From positions 1 to 14,514 of the forward strand of contig RFJB01000077.1 in the NCBI GenBank assembly GCA_003695045.1: DNA of 14,514 nt, read 5' to 3'. Of this stretch, positions 6,594 through 12,535 are shown piece by piece (the stretch's first letter is position 1; every line of letters begins with the position of its first letter). The DNA is from Candidatus Woesearchaeota archaeon (lineage in GTDB: Archaea; Nanobdellota; Nanobdellia; Woesearchaeales; J091). Both the position numbers and the translations under genes were made by a program. The notes under the pieces are model-generated. The model made no database searches and had not been told where the DNA came from. It saw nothing but the letters and a program-made list of their open reading frames with translations.

Positions 6594-7383
6594 AGCTCAG
6601 GAGCGGCTTTTCCTTTGAGCTCTTCTTTTTCTGGCGCGGTGCCTGCTTGAAAAGCCGGCTGAGGAGCGCATTATACGATCTTCTGCTCAGGTTCTCAGCA
6701 AGAAGCTCCGCCAGAACATCGGGCTTTGAAAAGCCCGAGGAAAAGAAAGCCGTGGCAAGCTCCTGAGAAAGGGCTTTTGAGGAGAGAAGCTTTTCATTGC
6801 CCCTGAGAGACGCCGAAAGAAACGCCTGTTTTGAAGAGCCCTTCATAAACTTCCGGAACGCCTCCGCCAGCGCCTCCGGCTCGCCGAGCAAAAGGAACTT
6901 TACGAGCTGAAGTGTTCTTACAGTGTTGTTGTGGTATGTCTGCCCGTCAAGGGCCTTTATAGAGTCAAGTAGGACATCTGAAAATCGCACTGTTTCAACA
7001 TCAAGCGCTCTGAAATGCGAAGCGATGCTTTTGGATTTCGACTTTGGAACCTTCCCGAGCACGACTAATCTCTTGCATGAGTCGATGCTGTATGACTCAA
7101 TAAGGGACTTTATTTTCTTCTTCACGGCAGGCGTTTCAAATTTCTTTTTTACAAAGAGCGAGACCTGCTTTTCGGTGGATTCGCCTTCCCTTACCAGAGC
7201 ATTGGCTGCACTCACGGAGACCTGGGTTTCCACATGAATGCATTCCGTCGGCTGCCCGTTTTCTATCTTGAGAGCCAGCATGTAAATTTCTCTGTTGTGG
7301 CCGACTTTGATGTTATGCTGGGTAAGATAGCCCTTGCTGTTAAACCAGAAGTTAAGTATTTCCCTTTCAGGATTCATCAGCAC
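6577..7383 (-). CDS. PD-(D/E)XK nuclease-like protein with altered active-site residues
   Basis: A 268-residue protein. The first 60 residues resemble the core of an archaeal restriction-endonuclease-like fold: a helix (NPEREILNFWF), YLTQHNIKVG, then NREIYMLALK and a strand ECIHVETQVS. In such families the equivalents are usually EIDxLA and hVExK, giving a catalytic Asp and ExK. Here the Asp position is Tyr34 and the Lys position is Gln54; only Glu52 remains. The rest is alpha-helical with a Lys-rich C-terminus. The start is GTG 7383 or ATG 7377; GGGGGTG precedes the ATG closely, and the TATA box fits an almost leaderless mRNA. It follows the PIN gene by 54 nt with its own promoter. Function is unknown; the fold is my inference from pattern. 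Confidence 0.65.
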   Translation of the reverse strand: MLMNPEREILNFWFNSKGYLTQHNIKVGHNREIYMLALKIENGQPTECIHVETQVSVSAANALVREGESTEKQVSLFVKKKFETPAVKKKIKSLIESYSIDSCKRLVVLGKVPKSKSKSIASHFRALDVETVRFSDVLLDSIKALDGQTYHNNTVRTLQLVKFLLLGEPEALAEAFRKFMKGSSKQAFLSASLRGNEKLLSSKALSQELATAFFSSGFSKPDVLAELLAENLSRRSYNALLSRLFKQAPRQKKKSSKEKPLLSFLQKN

Positions 7384-7410
7384 CCCCGCATCTCCAATAG
7401 GGATTGCTGT

Positions 7411-7417
7411 TTATAAA
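7411..7417 (-). promoter_or_regulatory. TATA-like box for the PD-(D/E)XK-like gene
   Basis: TTTATAA on the minus strand, centred about 31 nt before GTG 7383 and 37 nt before ATG 7377. Predicted transcription begins near 7388, so the leader would be only about 5-11 nt. Confidence 0.5.
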
Positions 7418-7437
7418 TGTTGCGAGAATGATGCGCG

Positions 7438-8151
7438 CTATTGCTCTTTGGGCGGCAGAAGAAGCTGTTTTATTCTGTGTATTTCGTTCTCGGATATTGC
7501 GCATCCGTTCAGCTTGAGCCCCCAGAGGACAGCATCAAGAAGCACCTCCTCGGGCTTCCTCTCGGGAATGTTTTCGGGCATGTACTTCTCCAGAAGGCCG
7601 AGTTCGTATGCGACAGCCATCAGCTCAACGCTTCTGATAACCTTAACATTCCGGGTTCTCCTTTTGAACTCGTTCAGGTTGTGCCTGTTTACGTTTACCT
7701 TTGAATGAAGCTTTTTGCTGAGCCGGACTTCAAGCCCCTCGGGATTTTCAATGAGCATGCGCGTTGTTCTCTCATCAACCACCACTGCCTCCGCATTTTT
7801 GATGGCTGCAAGGGCAATGGCCTCCATTTCAGCATAGTGGATTATCCTCATCCACTGGCCTTTTACCTGAAATATCTGATTTGCAATGGAAAGGAGCTTT
7901 TGCGCTTCCTCCGCCGCCTCTCTTGAGCTGATGAATGTTAAAGTCCCTTCCCTGATGTGCCTCAGAACTCGCAGGGCCTCAAATTCAAAGCGTTTTCCCT
8001 GAATCGGCCTGTCAATAAGCTCTGCTCTCACCGCCGGTGTGATTACAAACTCCCCGCCCATGCGCTCCTTGAGCGGCTCCAGAAACTGGAGAAGATTATT
8101 CAACACAAGCGATATTATCGGACCGCTGTCCAGGACGACCAGTTTTCCCAT
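7438..8151 (-). CDS. PIN-domain protein (putative ribonuclease)
   Basis: A 237-residue protein with a PIN-type Mg2+-dependent RNase fold. All four expected acidic residues are seen: Asp8 (VVLDSGPIISL), Glu44 (VRAELID), Glu110 (EMEAIALA) and Asp126 (AVVVDERTTR). The domain fills about residues 1-145. A C-terminal extension of some 90 residues (VKVIRSVELMAVAYELGLL onward) makes it much longer than a typical VapC toxin of about 130-150 aa. Start ATG 8151 has GGG about nine nt upstream. It lies 26 nt after a 72-codon gene, which could be a partner. Whether it is a toxin or a housekeeping RNA-processing enzyme cannot be told; the extension leans away from a standard VapC. Confidence 0.82.
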   Translation of the reverse strand: MGKLVVLDSGPIISLVLNNLLQFLEPLKERMGGEFVITPAVRAELIDRPIQGKRFEFEALRVLRHIREGTLTFISSREAAEEAQKLLSIANQIFQVKGQWMRIIHYAEMEAIALAAIKNAEAVVVDERTTRMLIENPEGLEVRLSKKLHSKVNVNRHNLNEFKRRTRNVKVIRSVELMAVAYELGLLEKYMPENIPERKPEEVLLDAVLWGLKLNGCAISENEIHRIKQLLLPPKEQ

Positions 8152-8177
8152 TGTTGAACCCTGCGCTTTGTTTCGGA

Positions 8178-8396
8178 CTAACCTCTCTTCTGAACATTCA
8201 TTATGTTTTGAGTGCCTTCCCTTATTCCGCTGAGTATCTGATCCTTTGCCATCTCAAGAAGCCCTATCGCTTCCTGCGGGCTCACATTAACGCTGTGAAT
8301 CTCGGTCTGTATTCTCGAACCGGGAGGGCCCAGCGTGAACTTCACGCTGAAGACGCGCACCGCCTCTTGTCCTTTTTCATGATTCTTTTCAGCCAC
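8178..8396 (-). CDS. Small uncharacterised protein (72 aa) upstream of the PIN gene
   Basis: The predicted product alternates strands (RVFSVKFTLG, RIQTEIHSVNV) with a helix (SPQEAIGLLEMAKDQIL), a compact beta-beta-alpha layout. I do not recognise the family. The GTG at 8396 is preferred over GTG 8405 because GAGAGGTGG (8402-8410) sits exactly five nt ahead of it, one of the best ribosome sites in the window. It ends 26 nt before the PIN gene and is presumably co-transcribed with it. As an upstream small partner it could be an antitoxin or regulator, but it shows no typical antitoxin DNA-binding motif. Confidence 0.7.
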   Translation of the reverse strand: MAEKNHEKGQEAVRVFSVKFTLGPPGSRIQTEIHSVNVSPQEAIGLLEMAKDQILSGIREGTQNIMNVQKRG

Positions 8397-8434
8397 GAAA
8401 TCCACCTCTCAGAGACCATGTTTGAAAATCTACC

Positions 8435-8440
8435 AAAAAA
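8435..8440 (-). terminator. T6 tract after the HTH-like gene
   Basis: The minus strand has TTTTTT starting about 12 nt after the stop of the gene at 8452-9060. It may end or attenuate that transcript before the 72-aa/PIN pair. Without a clear TATA box for that pair in the 55-bp gap, partial read-through is equally likely. Confidence 0.3.
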
Positions 8441-8451
8441 TGTAAGACAGA

Positions 8452-9060
8452 TCATTTCTGTCCGTCCTGTCCGGATTCCTGATTTCCAAGCCCGAAGATT
8501 CTCCGGGCAATTTCAATTCTTTCCCTCGTCTGCTTTGGAGTGCTGTGCTCGCTGGATGACATCTTTCCAGTGTAGCTTGCAAGCTCCCACTGCGATATTC
8601 CCAGGAGTTCAGCTGTCTGCGCAAGCGATATGCCGTGGTCGTAAATCTTGCTTGCTTTTTTTATGCGTGCTGACCGGACCACTTCCTCAATGAAAAGTCC
8701 CAGCCGGCTGTCCAGTTCGGATATCTTTCTGAACATGGCATGTATCCTTTTACGGTAAAGATCTGGATAGCCGCTTTCCAGGTCGTGTATTGCATCTTCG
8801 AGAATGCCGAGAAACGAGGGGTCAAGATGATGCTTTCTCTCGGCTATCTTGCTCAATGCATAGATTACCACGGCGAGAGATATTGAGTCGGGATCCTGGA
8901 AGATGCTCGCATTGTGTATTGTGTGGTTTGAAAGCTCTTTAAGCTCGTCAAAACGGGCGTGCTTTAACTTCTTAACAGCGGAGCGGAGAACAGAGAGGAT
9001 GTCATGTTTTACCTCCTCATTCATCATGCCGTCAGAACTCGCTGGGTTGGCTTCAGTCAT
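8452..9060 (-). CDS. Uncharacterised helical protein with HTH-like C-terminal segment
   Basis: A 202-residue, predominantly alpha-helical protein. Residues 144-164 (ISLAQTAELLGISQWELASYT) look like a helix-turn-helix: a helix, a turn at LLGIS and a recognition-like helix. This suggests a DNA-binding or transcription-related role. The preceding 130 residues form a helical bundle I cannot assign. The ATG at 9060 matches the transcription start predicted from a TATA box about 25 nt away, so the mRNA is probably leaderless; a later ATG pair near residues 12-13 is less favoured. It is divergent from the MCM-like gene, with 108 bp between them, and could regulate that shared region. That is speculation. 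Confidence 0.7.
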   Translation of the reverse strand: MTEANPASSDGMMNEEVKHDILSVLRSAVKKLKHARFDELKELSNHTIHNASIFQDPDSISLAVVIYALSKIAERKHHLDPSFLGILEDAIHDLESGYPDLYRKRIHAMFRKISELDSRLGLFIEEVVRSARIKKASKIYDHGISLAQTAELLGISQWELASYTGKMSSSEHSTPKQTRERIEIARRIFGLGNQESGQDGQK

Positions 9061-9081
9061 GGCTGTTTCATTAGAGCTGCG

Positions 9082-9088
9082 TTATAAA
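9082..9088 (-). promoter_or_regulatory. TATA-like box, leaderless promoter of the HTH-like gene
   Basis: TTTATAA on the minus strand, inside a longer TTTTTATAA, is centred about 25 nt before ATG 9060. That places the predicted transcription start on the start codon itself. Confidence 0.6.
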
Positions 9089-9137
9089 AATCTTTCTGCA
9101 ACGCCGACACCCGAAAATCTCCGGAAGCACCCAAAGA

Positions 9138-9146
9138 TTTATATTT
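9138..9146 (+). promoter_or_regulatory. TATA-like box, leaderless promoter of the MCM-like gene
   Basis: TTTATATTT on the plus strand is centred about 27 nt before ATG 9169. There is no Shine-Dalgarno sequence between the box and the start, which supports leaderless translation. Confidence 0.6.
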
Positions 9147-9168
9147 TTATTATGCAACAGTTACACAC

Positions 9169-10368
9169 ATGGCTGCTACTTTATGGGATCTCATCCTTCT
9201 CTTCAGGCCTCTCTCCGATGAGGAGAAGGTTCACTTGTCCAACATTAGGCAGATTCTGGACGAATCGAGCGAAGAAAACGCGCAGGAGATTCTGAGACGC
9301 ATCAAAAAGCTTCTGAAACAGAGACGCATAGGGGTTGCGTATTCAAAGCTTAACATCTCAAAGGTTCTCGCTGACGACGATTCCTTTCCGGAAATATTCC
9401 TCACAAGGGAAGACGATGAGCTTAAAAAGGAAGTTCAGGAGTACAACAGAATCATTCTGGACTCGTTCAAGAAGCAGCTTTTTGATTCTCTTTCAGACAG
9501 GGCGGGAATTCTCAAAGAGTTCATTGCCCCAAACATAGTCGGACTGGATACTGAAAAGGAAGCGGTTCTTCTTCAACTCTTTGCAAGGGAAGGCGTCCAC
9601 ATCCTGCTTTTGGGAGACCCCGGCACTGGAAAAACAGACATTCTCATGAGCGCGGCGAAGCTTCACCCGAAGTCCGTATTCGGTCTTGGCAGCGGAACCA
9701 GCGGAGTCGGGCTGGGAGCAAGCGTCAAGGGCAAAAAGAAGATTGCGGGTCTGCTGCCGCAGGCGGACGGGGGGATATGCTGCATTGACGAACTCAACCT
9801 CATGAAGCAGTCAGACAGGGCTGCGCTTTACAATGCCATGGAAAAGGGGTTTGTAACATACGACAAGGGAGACCAGCACTTTACGATGAAAGCAAGGGTG
9901 CGCGTCCTTGCTTCTGCGAACCCCAAGGGGGACAAGTTTGCCGGAAAGTTTGTGGACACCCTGAAAAAGCAGCTGCCTTTTGATTCTGCGCTCTTGACAA
10001 GATTCCACCTTGTGTTTATGATAAGAAAGCCGGACATGAGGGGCTTTGTGGAAATAACAAGGAAGATTGTCAGGAATGACTCGAAGAAGCTCCGCGATGA
10101 GGACGCGGAATTCATAAAGGAGTATGTTGCTTATGCTGAGAAAGTTGATGTGCAGTTCCCCAAGAAGTTTGAGAAGGAAGTCATCAATTTTGTCAAGGAG
10201 ATAAAAAAGGACGAGAAAAGGTACCTCATTGAGATTTCTCCCCGGCTTGTCGTCGGATTTATGAGAATGGCCAAGGCGTCAGCACGGCTCCACCTCCGAG
10301 ACAAAGTCGAAAAAGAAGATATTGAACATGTGAAGGACATAGTCCGCACCAGTTTGGTTGTGAGCTGA
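9169..10368 (+). CDS. Short MCM-family AAA+ ATPase
   Basis: A 399-residue ATPase whose residues 116-399 match the MCM helicase AAA+ core: PNIVGLDTEKEAVLLQLF, Walker A GDPGTGKT (149-156), Walker B within ADGGICCIDELNLM (Asp207, Glu208), a pre-sensor region FTMKARVRV, sensor 1 ASANP (248-252), arginine finger LLTRFHLVF (Arg278), and a C-terminal lid with SPRLVVGFMRMAKASARL. True archaeal MCMs are about 650-700 aa with an OB-fold and zinc-binding N-domain. Here the first 115 residues are a different helical and charged segment without cysteine pairs. Walker B continues as DELN rather than the usual DEFD. It may be an accessory ATPase rather than the replicative helicase. The gene has its own leaderless promoter; the GTPase operon downstream has another. 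Confidence 0.85.
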   Translation: MAATLWDLILLFRPLSDEEKVHLSNIRQILDESSEENAQEILRRIKKLLKQRRIGVAYSKLNISKVLADDDSFPEIFLTREDDELKKEVQEYNRIILDSFKKQLFDSLSDRAGILKEFIAPNIVGLDTEKEAVLLQLFAREGVHILLLGDPGTGKTDILMSAAKLHPKSVFGLGSGTSGVGLGASVKGKKKIAGLLPQADGGICCIDELNLMKQSDRAALYNAMEKGFVTYDKGDQHFTMKARVRVLASANPKGDKFAGKFVDTLKKQLPFDSALLTRFHLVFMIRKPDMRGFVEITRKIVRNDSKKLRDEDAEFIKEYVAYAEKVDVQFPKKFEKEVINFVKEIKKDEKRYLIEISPRLVVGFMRMAKASARLHLRDKVEKEDIEHVKDIVRTSLVVS

Positions 10369-10420
10369 CGGCATGTGGCCGCTTAAAACCGGATTCTCGC
10401 CCGGAATACCATATCGAAAG

Positions 10421-10430
10421 CTTTATATAA
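10421..10430 (+). promoter_or_regulatory. TATA-like box for the GTPase operon
   Basis: CTTTATATAA predicts transcription from about 10451, giving a leader of some 23 nt that contains GGGGTGGGG (10459-10467), six nt before ATG 10474. The 105 bp between the MCM-like gene and this operon holds this promoter and nothing else I can identify. Confidence 0.6.
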
Positions 10431-10473
10431 GTAACAGGAAAGTAGCAAATTATAACCTGGGGTGGGGTTTTGA

Positions 10474-11106
10474 ATGATAAACGCATTCAAGAAGATGTTG
10501 AACAAGTGGTTCAGGAATATTTTCAGAAAGAAGAAGCACGTCAAGATAGGCCTCTACGGGCCGCCCAACGGAGGAAAGACAACGCTTGCCAACCGCATAT
10601 GCGAGGACTGGCTTGGAGAAAGCATGGGTTCCGTTTCTTCGGTGGCTCACGAAACAAGAGAGATTCAGATTAAGGAAGAGGTTCACATAAAAAGCAAGGG
10701 CAAGGAGCTTACGTTCAACCTGGTTGACACGCCGGGAATTGCGACCCGCATAGATTACGAGGACTTTCTGAAAGCGGGAATGAAAGAAAAAGAAGCGAAG
10801 AAAAGAGCCAAAGAAGCCACAAAGGGCGTCATCGATGCAATAAAGTGGCTTGACGACATGGATGTTGTCATTGTGGTCCTTGACTCGACAGTTGACCCGT
10901 ACACTCAGGTTAATATAACCATAATAGGCAACCTTGAAGCCAGGAAGATACCTGTGCTGGTCGTTGCAAATAAAATAGACCTCAAAAAGTCAAATCTCAA
11001 GAAAATTCAGGCAGCATTCCCGCAATACAACGTAGTTGGCATATCAGCCAAATACGGAAACAATATGGAGGACTTTTACGAAGCCCTGTTTGAAGTGGCA
11101 GGATAA
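10474..11106 (+). CDS. Era-like small GTPase
   Basis: A 210-residue GTP-binding protein with the full motif set: G1 GPPNGGKT (29-36), a likely G2 Thr61 in AHETREI, G3 DTPG (85-88), G4 NKID (166-169) and G5 SAK (191-193). The first 20 residues (INAFKKMLNKWFRNIFRKKK) form a basic amphipathic helix that could bind membrane, RNA or a partner. A Lys/Glu-rich helical insert (about 96-118) follows G3. The GTPase is first in an operon with DUF2073 and DUF2072 proteins, an association found widely in archaea. From memory, the same trio is annotated as origin-associated (oap) genes in haloarchaea. No orc1 gene is in this window, so a link to an origin here is unproven. Confidence 0.88.
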   Translation: MINAFKKMLNKWFRNIFRKKKHVKIGLYGPPNGGKTTLANRICEDWLGESMGSVSSVAHETREIQIKEEVHIKSKGKELTFNLVDTPGIATRIDYEDFLKAGMKEKEAKKRAKEATKGVIDAIKWLDDMDVVIVVLDSTVDPYTQVNITIIGNLEARKIPVLVVANKIDLKKSNLKKIQAAFPQYNVVGISAKYGNNMEDFYEALFEVAG

Positions 11107-11119
11107 AAAGAGGGTCAAA

Positions 11120-11524
11120 ATGCTTACGCTCCAGTTTATTCCGTATAGGGAGATTGAGTATCTCGATTCCCAAAAGAGAATCAAGAAGCTCCTCAAGATT
11201 GTGAAGGAGAACAAAATAGTTCTTCTTGAGGGGCGACTGCACAAGACAGAAGAGGCAGAGCTGATAAAAAGGACAATGCAGGAGATTGATTCCAACTTCA
11301 AGGGGATTGAGATATCTGTCGTTTACCCTGACACAAAAGAGGGTGCATTCATAAAGAGGATAAAAGAGAGCGTCATCAACATCCTGCTCGGCGACAGGAG
11401 AGGAATGACGATAATAGGCCCTGCAGCAATAATCAAAGAGATAAAGCATGATCCTGACAAGATTCAGCTTCTGACTGAGGACGGACTTAAGGAGATGTCA
11501 AGAAGAAGGCGCAAGAAAAAATAG
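11120..11524 (+). CDS. DUF2073 family protein
   Basis: A 134-residue protein that I recognise as the archaeal DUF2073 family by its start (MLTLQFIPYREIEYLDSQ), the ENKIVLLEGRLHKTEEAELI segment and the GDRRGMTIIGPA segment. The function is not established; its genes sit beside an Era-like GTPase and DUF2072, as here. The C-terminus ends in a basic run (RRRRKKK), suggesting nucleic-acid contact. The ATG at 11120 is chosen, 13 nt after the GTPase stop with GAGGG just upstream; a longer reading from 11036 would lie in the GTPase gene and match nothing. Confidence 0.85.
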   Translation: MLTLQFIPYREIEYLDSQKRIKKLLKIVKENKIVLLEGRLHKTEEAELIKRTMQEIDSNFKGIEISVVYPDTKEGAFIKRIKESVINILLGDRRGMTIIGPAAIIKEIKHDPDKIQLLTEDGLKEMSRRRRKKK

Positions 11525-11525
11525 G

Positions 11526-11550
11526 ATGATAAGATAAGAATCATGTTTTT
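11526..11550 (+). terminator. Weak hairpin plus T5 between DUF2073 and DUF2072 genes
   Basis: ATGAT (11526-11530) can pair with ATCAT (11540-11544), followed by TTTTT (11546-11550). The stem is short and AT-rich. It might attenuate the operon after the first two genes; alternatively the T-tract alone matters. Confidence 0.25.
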
Positions 11551-11570
11551 AATTATCAGGGGGGACTCGT

Positions 11571-11960
11571 TTGCCACACCAGTGCGTGAGATGCGGAACT
11601 TTTTATGATGACGGAGCAGCTGAGATTCTCAAGGGATGCAGCAACTGCGGAGGACGCCTCTTCTTCTATGTCAAGAAAGAGACGATGGAAGAGGCGAAAG
11701 AGATTACTACAAAGCTCTCCACAAAGGAAAAGAAGCAGATTGAAAAGGACGTCTATGACCTCATAGGAGGCGAGATTGACAAGACGGAGCCGGTTGTGCT
11801 GGATTTGGAGAGCATAAGGATTCTCAAACCCGGAAAGTACGAGCTTGACCTGGTCCATCTCTTCAAGAGCGAGCCGCTCATCTACAAGCTGGAGGAAGGC
11901 AAGTACATGATTGACCTGCCCCTCAGTTTCAAGCACAAAACAAAGAAACAGGGTGATTAA
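11571..11960 (+). CDS. Zinc-ribbon protein, DUF2072 family
   Basis: A 129-residue protein opening with a zinc ribbon: Cys5 and Cys8 (QCVRCG) and Cys23 and Cys26 (GCSNCGG). A charged helical linker leads to a C-terminal domain (about 75-125: VVLDLESIRILKPGKYELDL, YKLEEGKYMIDL) with alternating strands. The layout and neighbours fit archaeal DUF2072. The ribbon suggests binding to nucleic acid or to a protein partner, probably the GTPase or DUF2073 product. The TTG start at 11571 directly precedes the ribbon and has a GGGGGG run about seven nt upstream. Its stop overlaps the next gene by 8 nt, so translation of the two is probably coupled. Confidence 0.85.
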   Translation: MPHQCVRCGTFYDDGAAEILKGCSNCGGRLFFYVKKETMEEAKEITTKLSTKEKKQIEKDVYDLIGGEIDKTEPVVLDLESIRILKPGKYELDLVHLFKSEPLIYKLEEGKYMIDLPLSFKHKTKKQGD

Positions 11961-12528
11961 GATAGCAGATGATTTCAACAAGATGCTTGACAGATACCTG
12001 GAGGAAAGACAGCAGAGCAGACCTACCGATTTCATAATACGGAGAAAGCAGAAGGAAAAAAAGATAGAGAAAGTTCCTGAAATAAAGGAAGACGAAATAG
12101 TGATAGAGGAGAGAGAGCCCACGTTCTTTGAGCGATTGTTTGGAAGGAGGAAAAAGAAGGAGCTGGAACTGGTGGAAGACGAACTTGAGGAAGAGATTGA
12201 GAAGGCATCAACGCTGGAAGAAATGGAAGAGGAATTTGAGGAGCTGGAAGAGGCAGAGCAGATTATCGAAGAGAAGAAGATGAGCTTATGGAGGCGAATT
12301 CTTGAAAAGATCAAGGGGGCTACAGTGGAGGAAGAAGAGCCCGCAGTGGAAGAGGATGTAGTGTATGACGAAGAGGACTTCGTTGTTCCCCCGGACCTTA
12401 AGGAGGTCCTGAAGATCCAGAACGAGTGGCTGAAGAGGTTGCCTCCCGCCGCGCTTAAGGAATTCAAGTCGTCAGAGGATTTCAAGCGATATCAGGAGAT
12501 CCTCAGAAAGTACGGTCTTATCAAGTAG
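11953..12528 (+). CDS. Charged protein following DUF2072, unknown function
   Basis: A 191-residue, strongly charged protein (mostly Glu and Lys). It has a short N-terminal helix (MIKIADDFNKMLDRYLEER), a Glu-rich coiled region (about 70-110), and two similar short amphipathic basic motifs: TFFERLFGRRKKK (57-69) and MSLWRRILEKIKG (110-122). The C-terminal 45 residues (PPDLKEVLKIQNEWLKRLPP, then FKSSEDF and ILRKYGLIK) look like a compact conserved helical module. The GTG start at 11953 overlaps the DUF2072 stop; ATG 11983 is an alternative that would cut the first helix. It is the fourth gene of the GTPase operon and may be an adaptor for it. I do not recognise a named family. Confidence 0.72.
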   Translation: MIKIADDFNKMLDRYLEERQQSRPTDFIIRRKQKEKKIEKVPEIKEDEIVIEEREPTFFERLFGRRKKKELELVEDELEEEIEKASTLEEMEEEFEELEEAEQIIEEKKMSLWRRILEKIKGATVEEEEPAVEEDVVYDEEDFVVPPDLKEVLKIQNEWLKRLPPAALKEFKSSEDFKRYQEILRKYGLIK

Positions 12529-12535
12529 TCAAAGA

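Noticed and set aside
8151..8693. Plus-strand 180-codon frame opposite the 72-aa gene
   Set aside because: No promoter or ribosome site, and it covers two minus-strand genes with better signals.
10369..10381. CGGC/GCCG hairpin after the MCM-like gene
   Set aside because: A 4-bp stem with a 5-nt loop and no T-run is too weak to call a terminator.
10369..10473. Replication origin between the MCM-like gene and the GTPase operon
   Set aside because: The GTPase trio made me look, but I see no repeated ORB-like boxes and no long AT-rich unwinding stretch, and orc1 is absent. GGGGTGGGG is explained as a ribosome site.
11036..11119. Longer N-terminus for the DUF2073 protein
   Set aside because: The extra 28 codons overlap the GTPase gene and precede the family's usual start; ATG 11120 has its own ribosome site.
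11556..12485. Long minus-strand reading frame rich in serine (309 codons)
   Set aside because: It lies opposite the Glu/Lys-rich genes at 11571-12528, whose GAA/GAG codons read as TTC/CTC-type Ser and Phe codons in reverse. The plus-strand genes have zinc-ribbon motifs, overlaps and ribosome sites.
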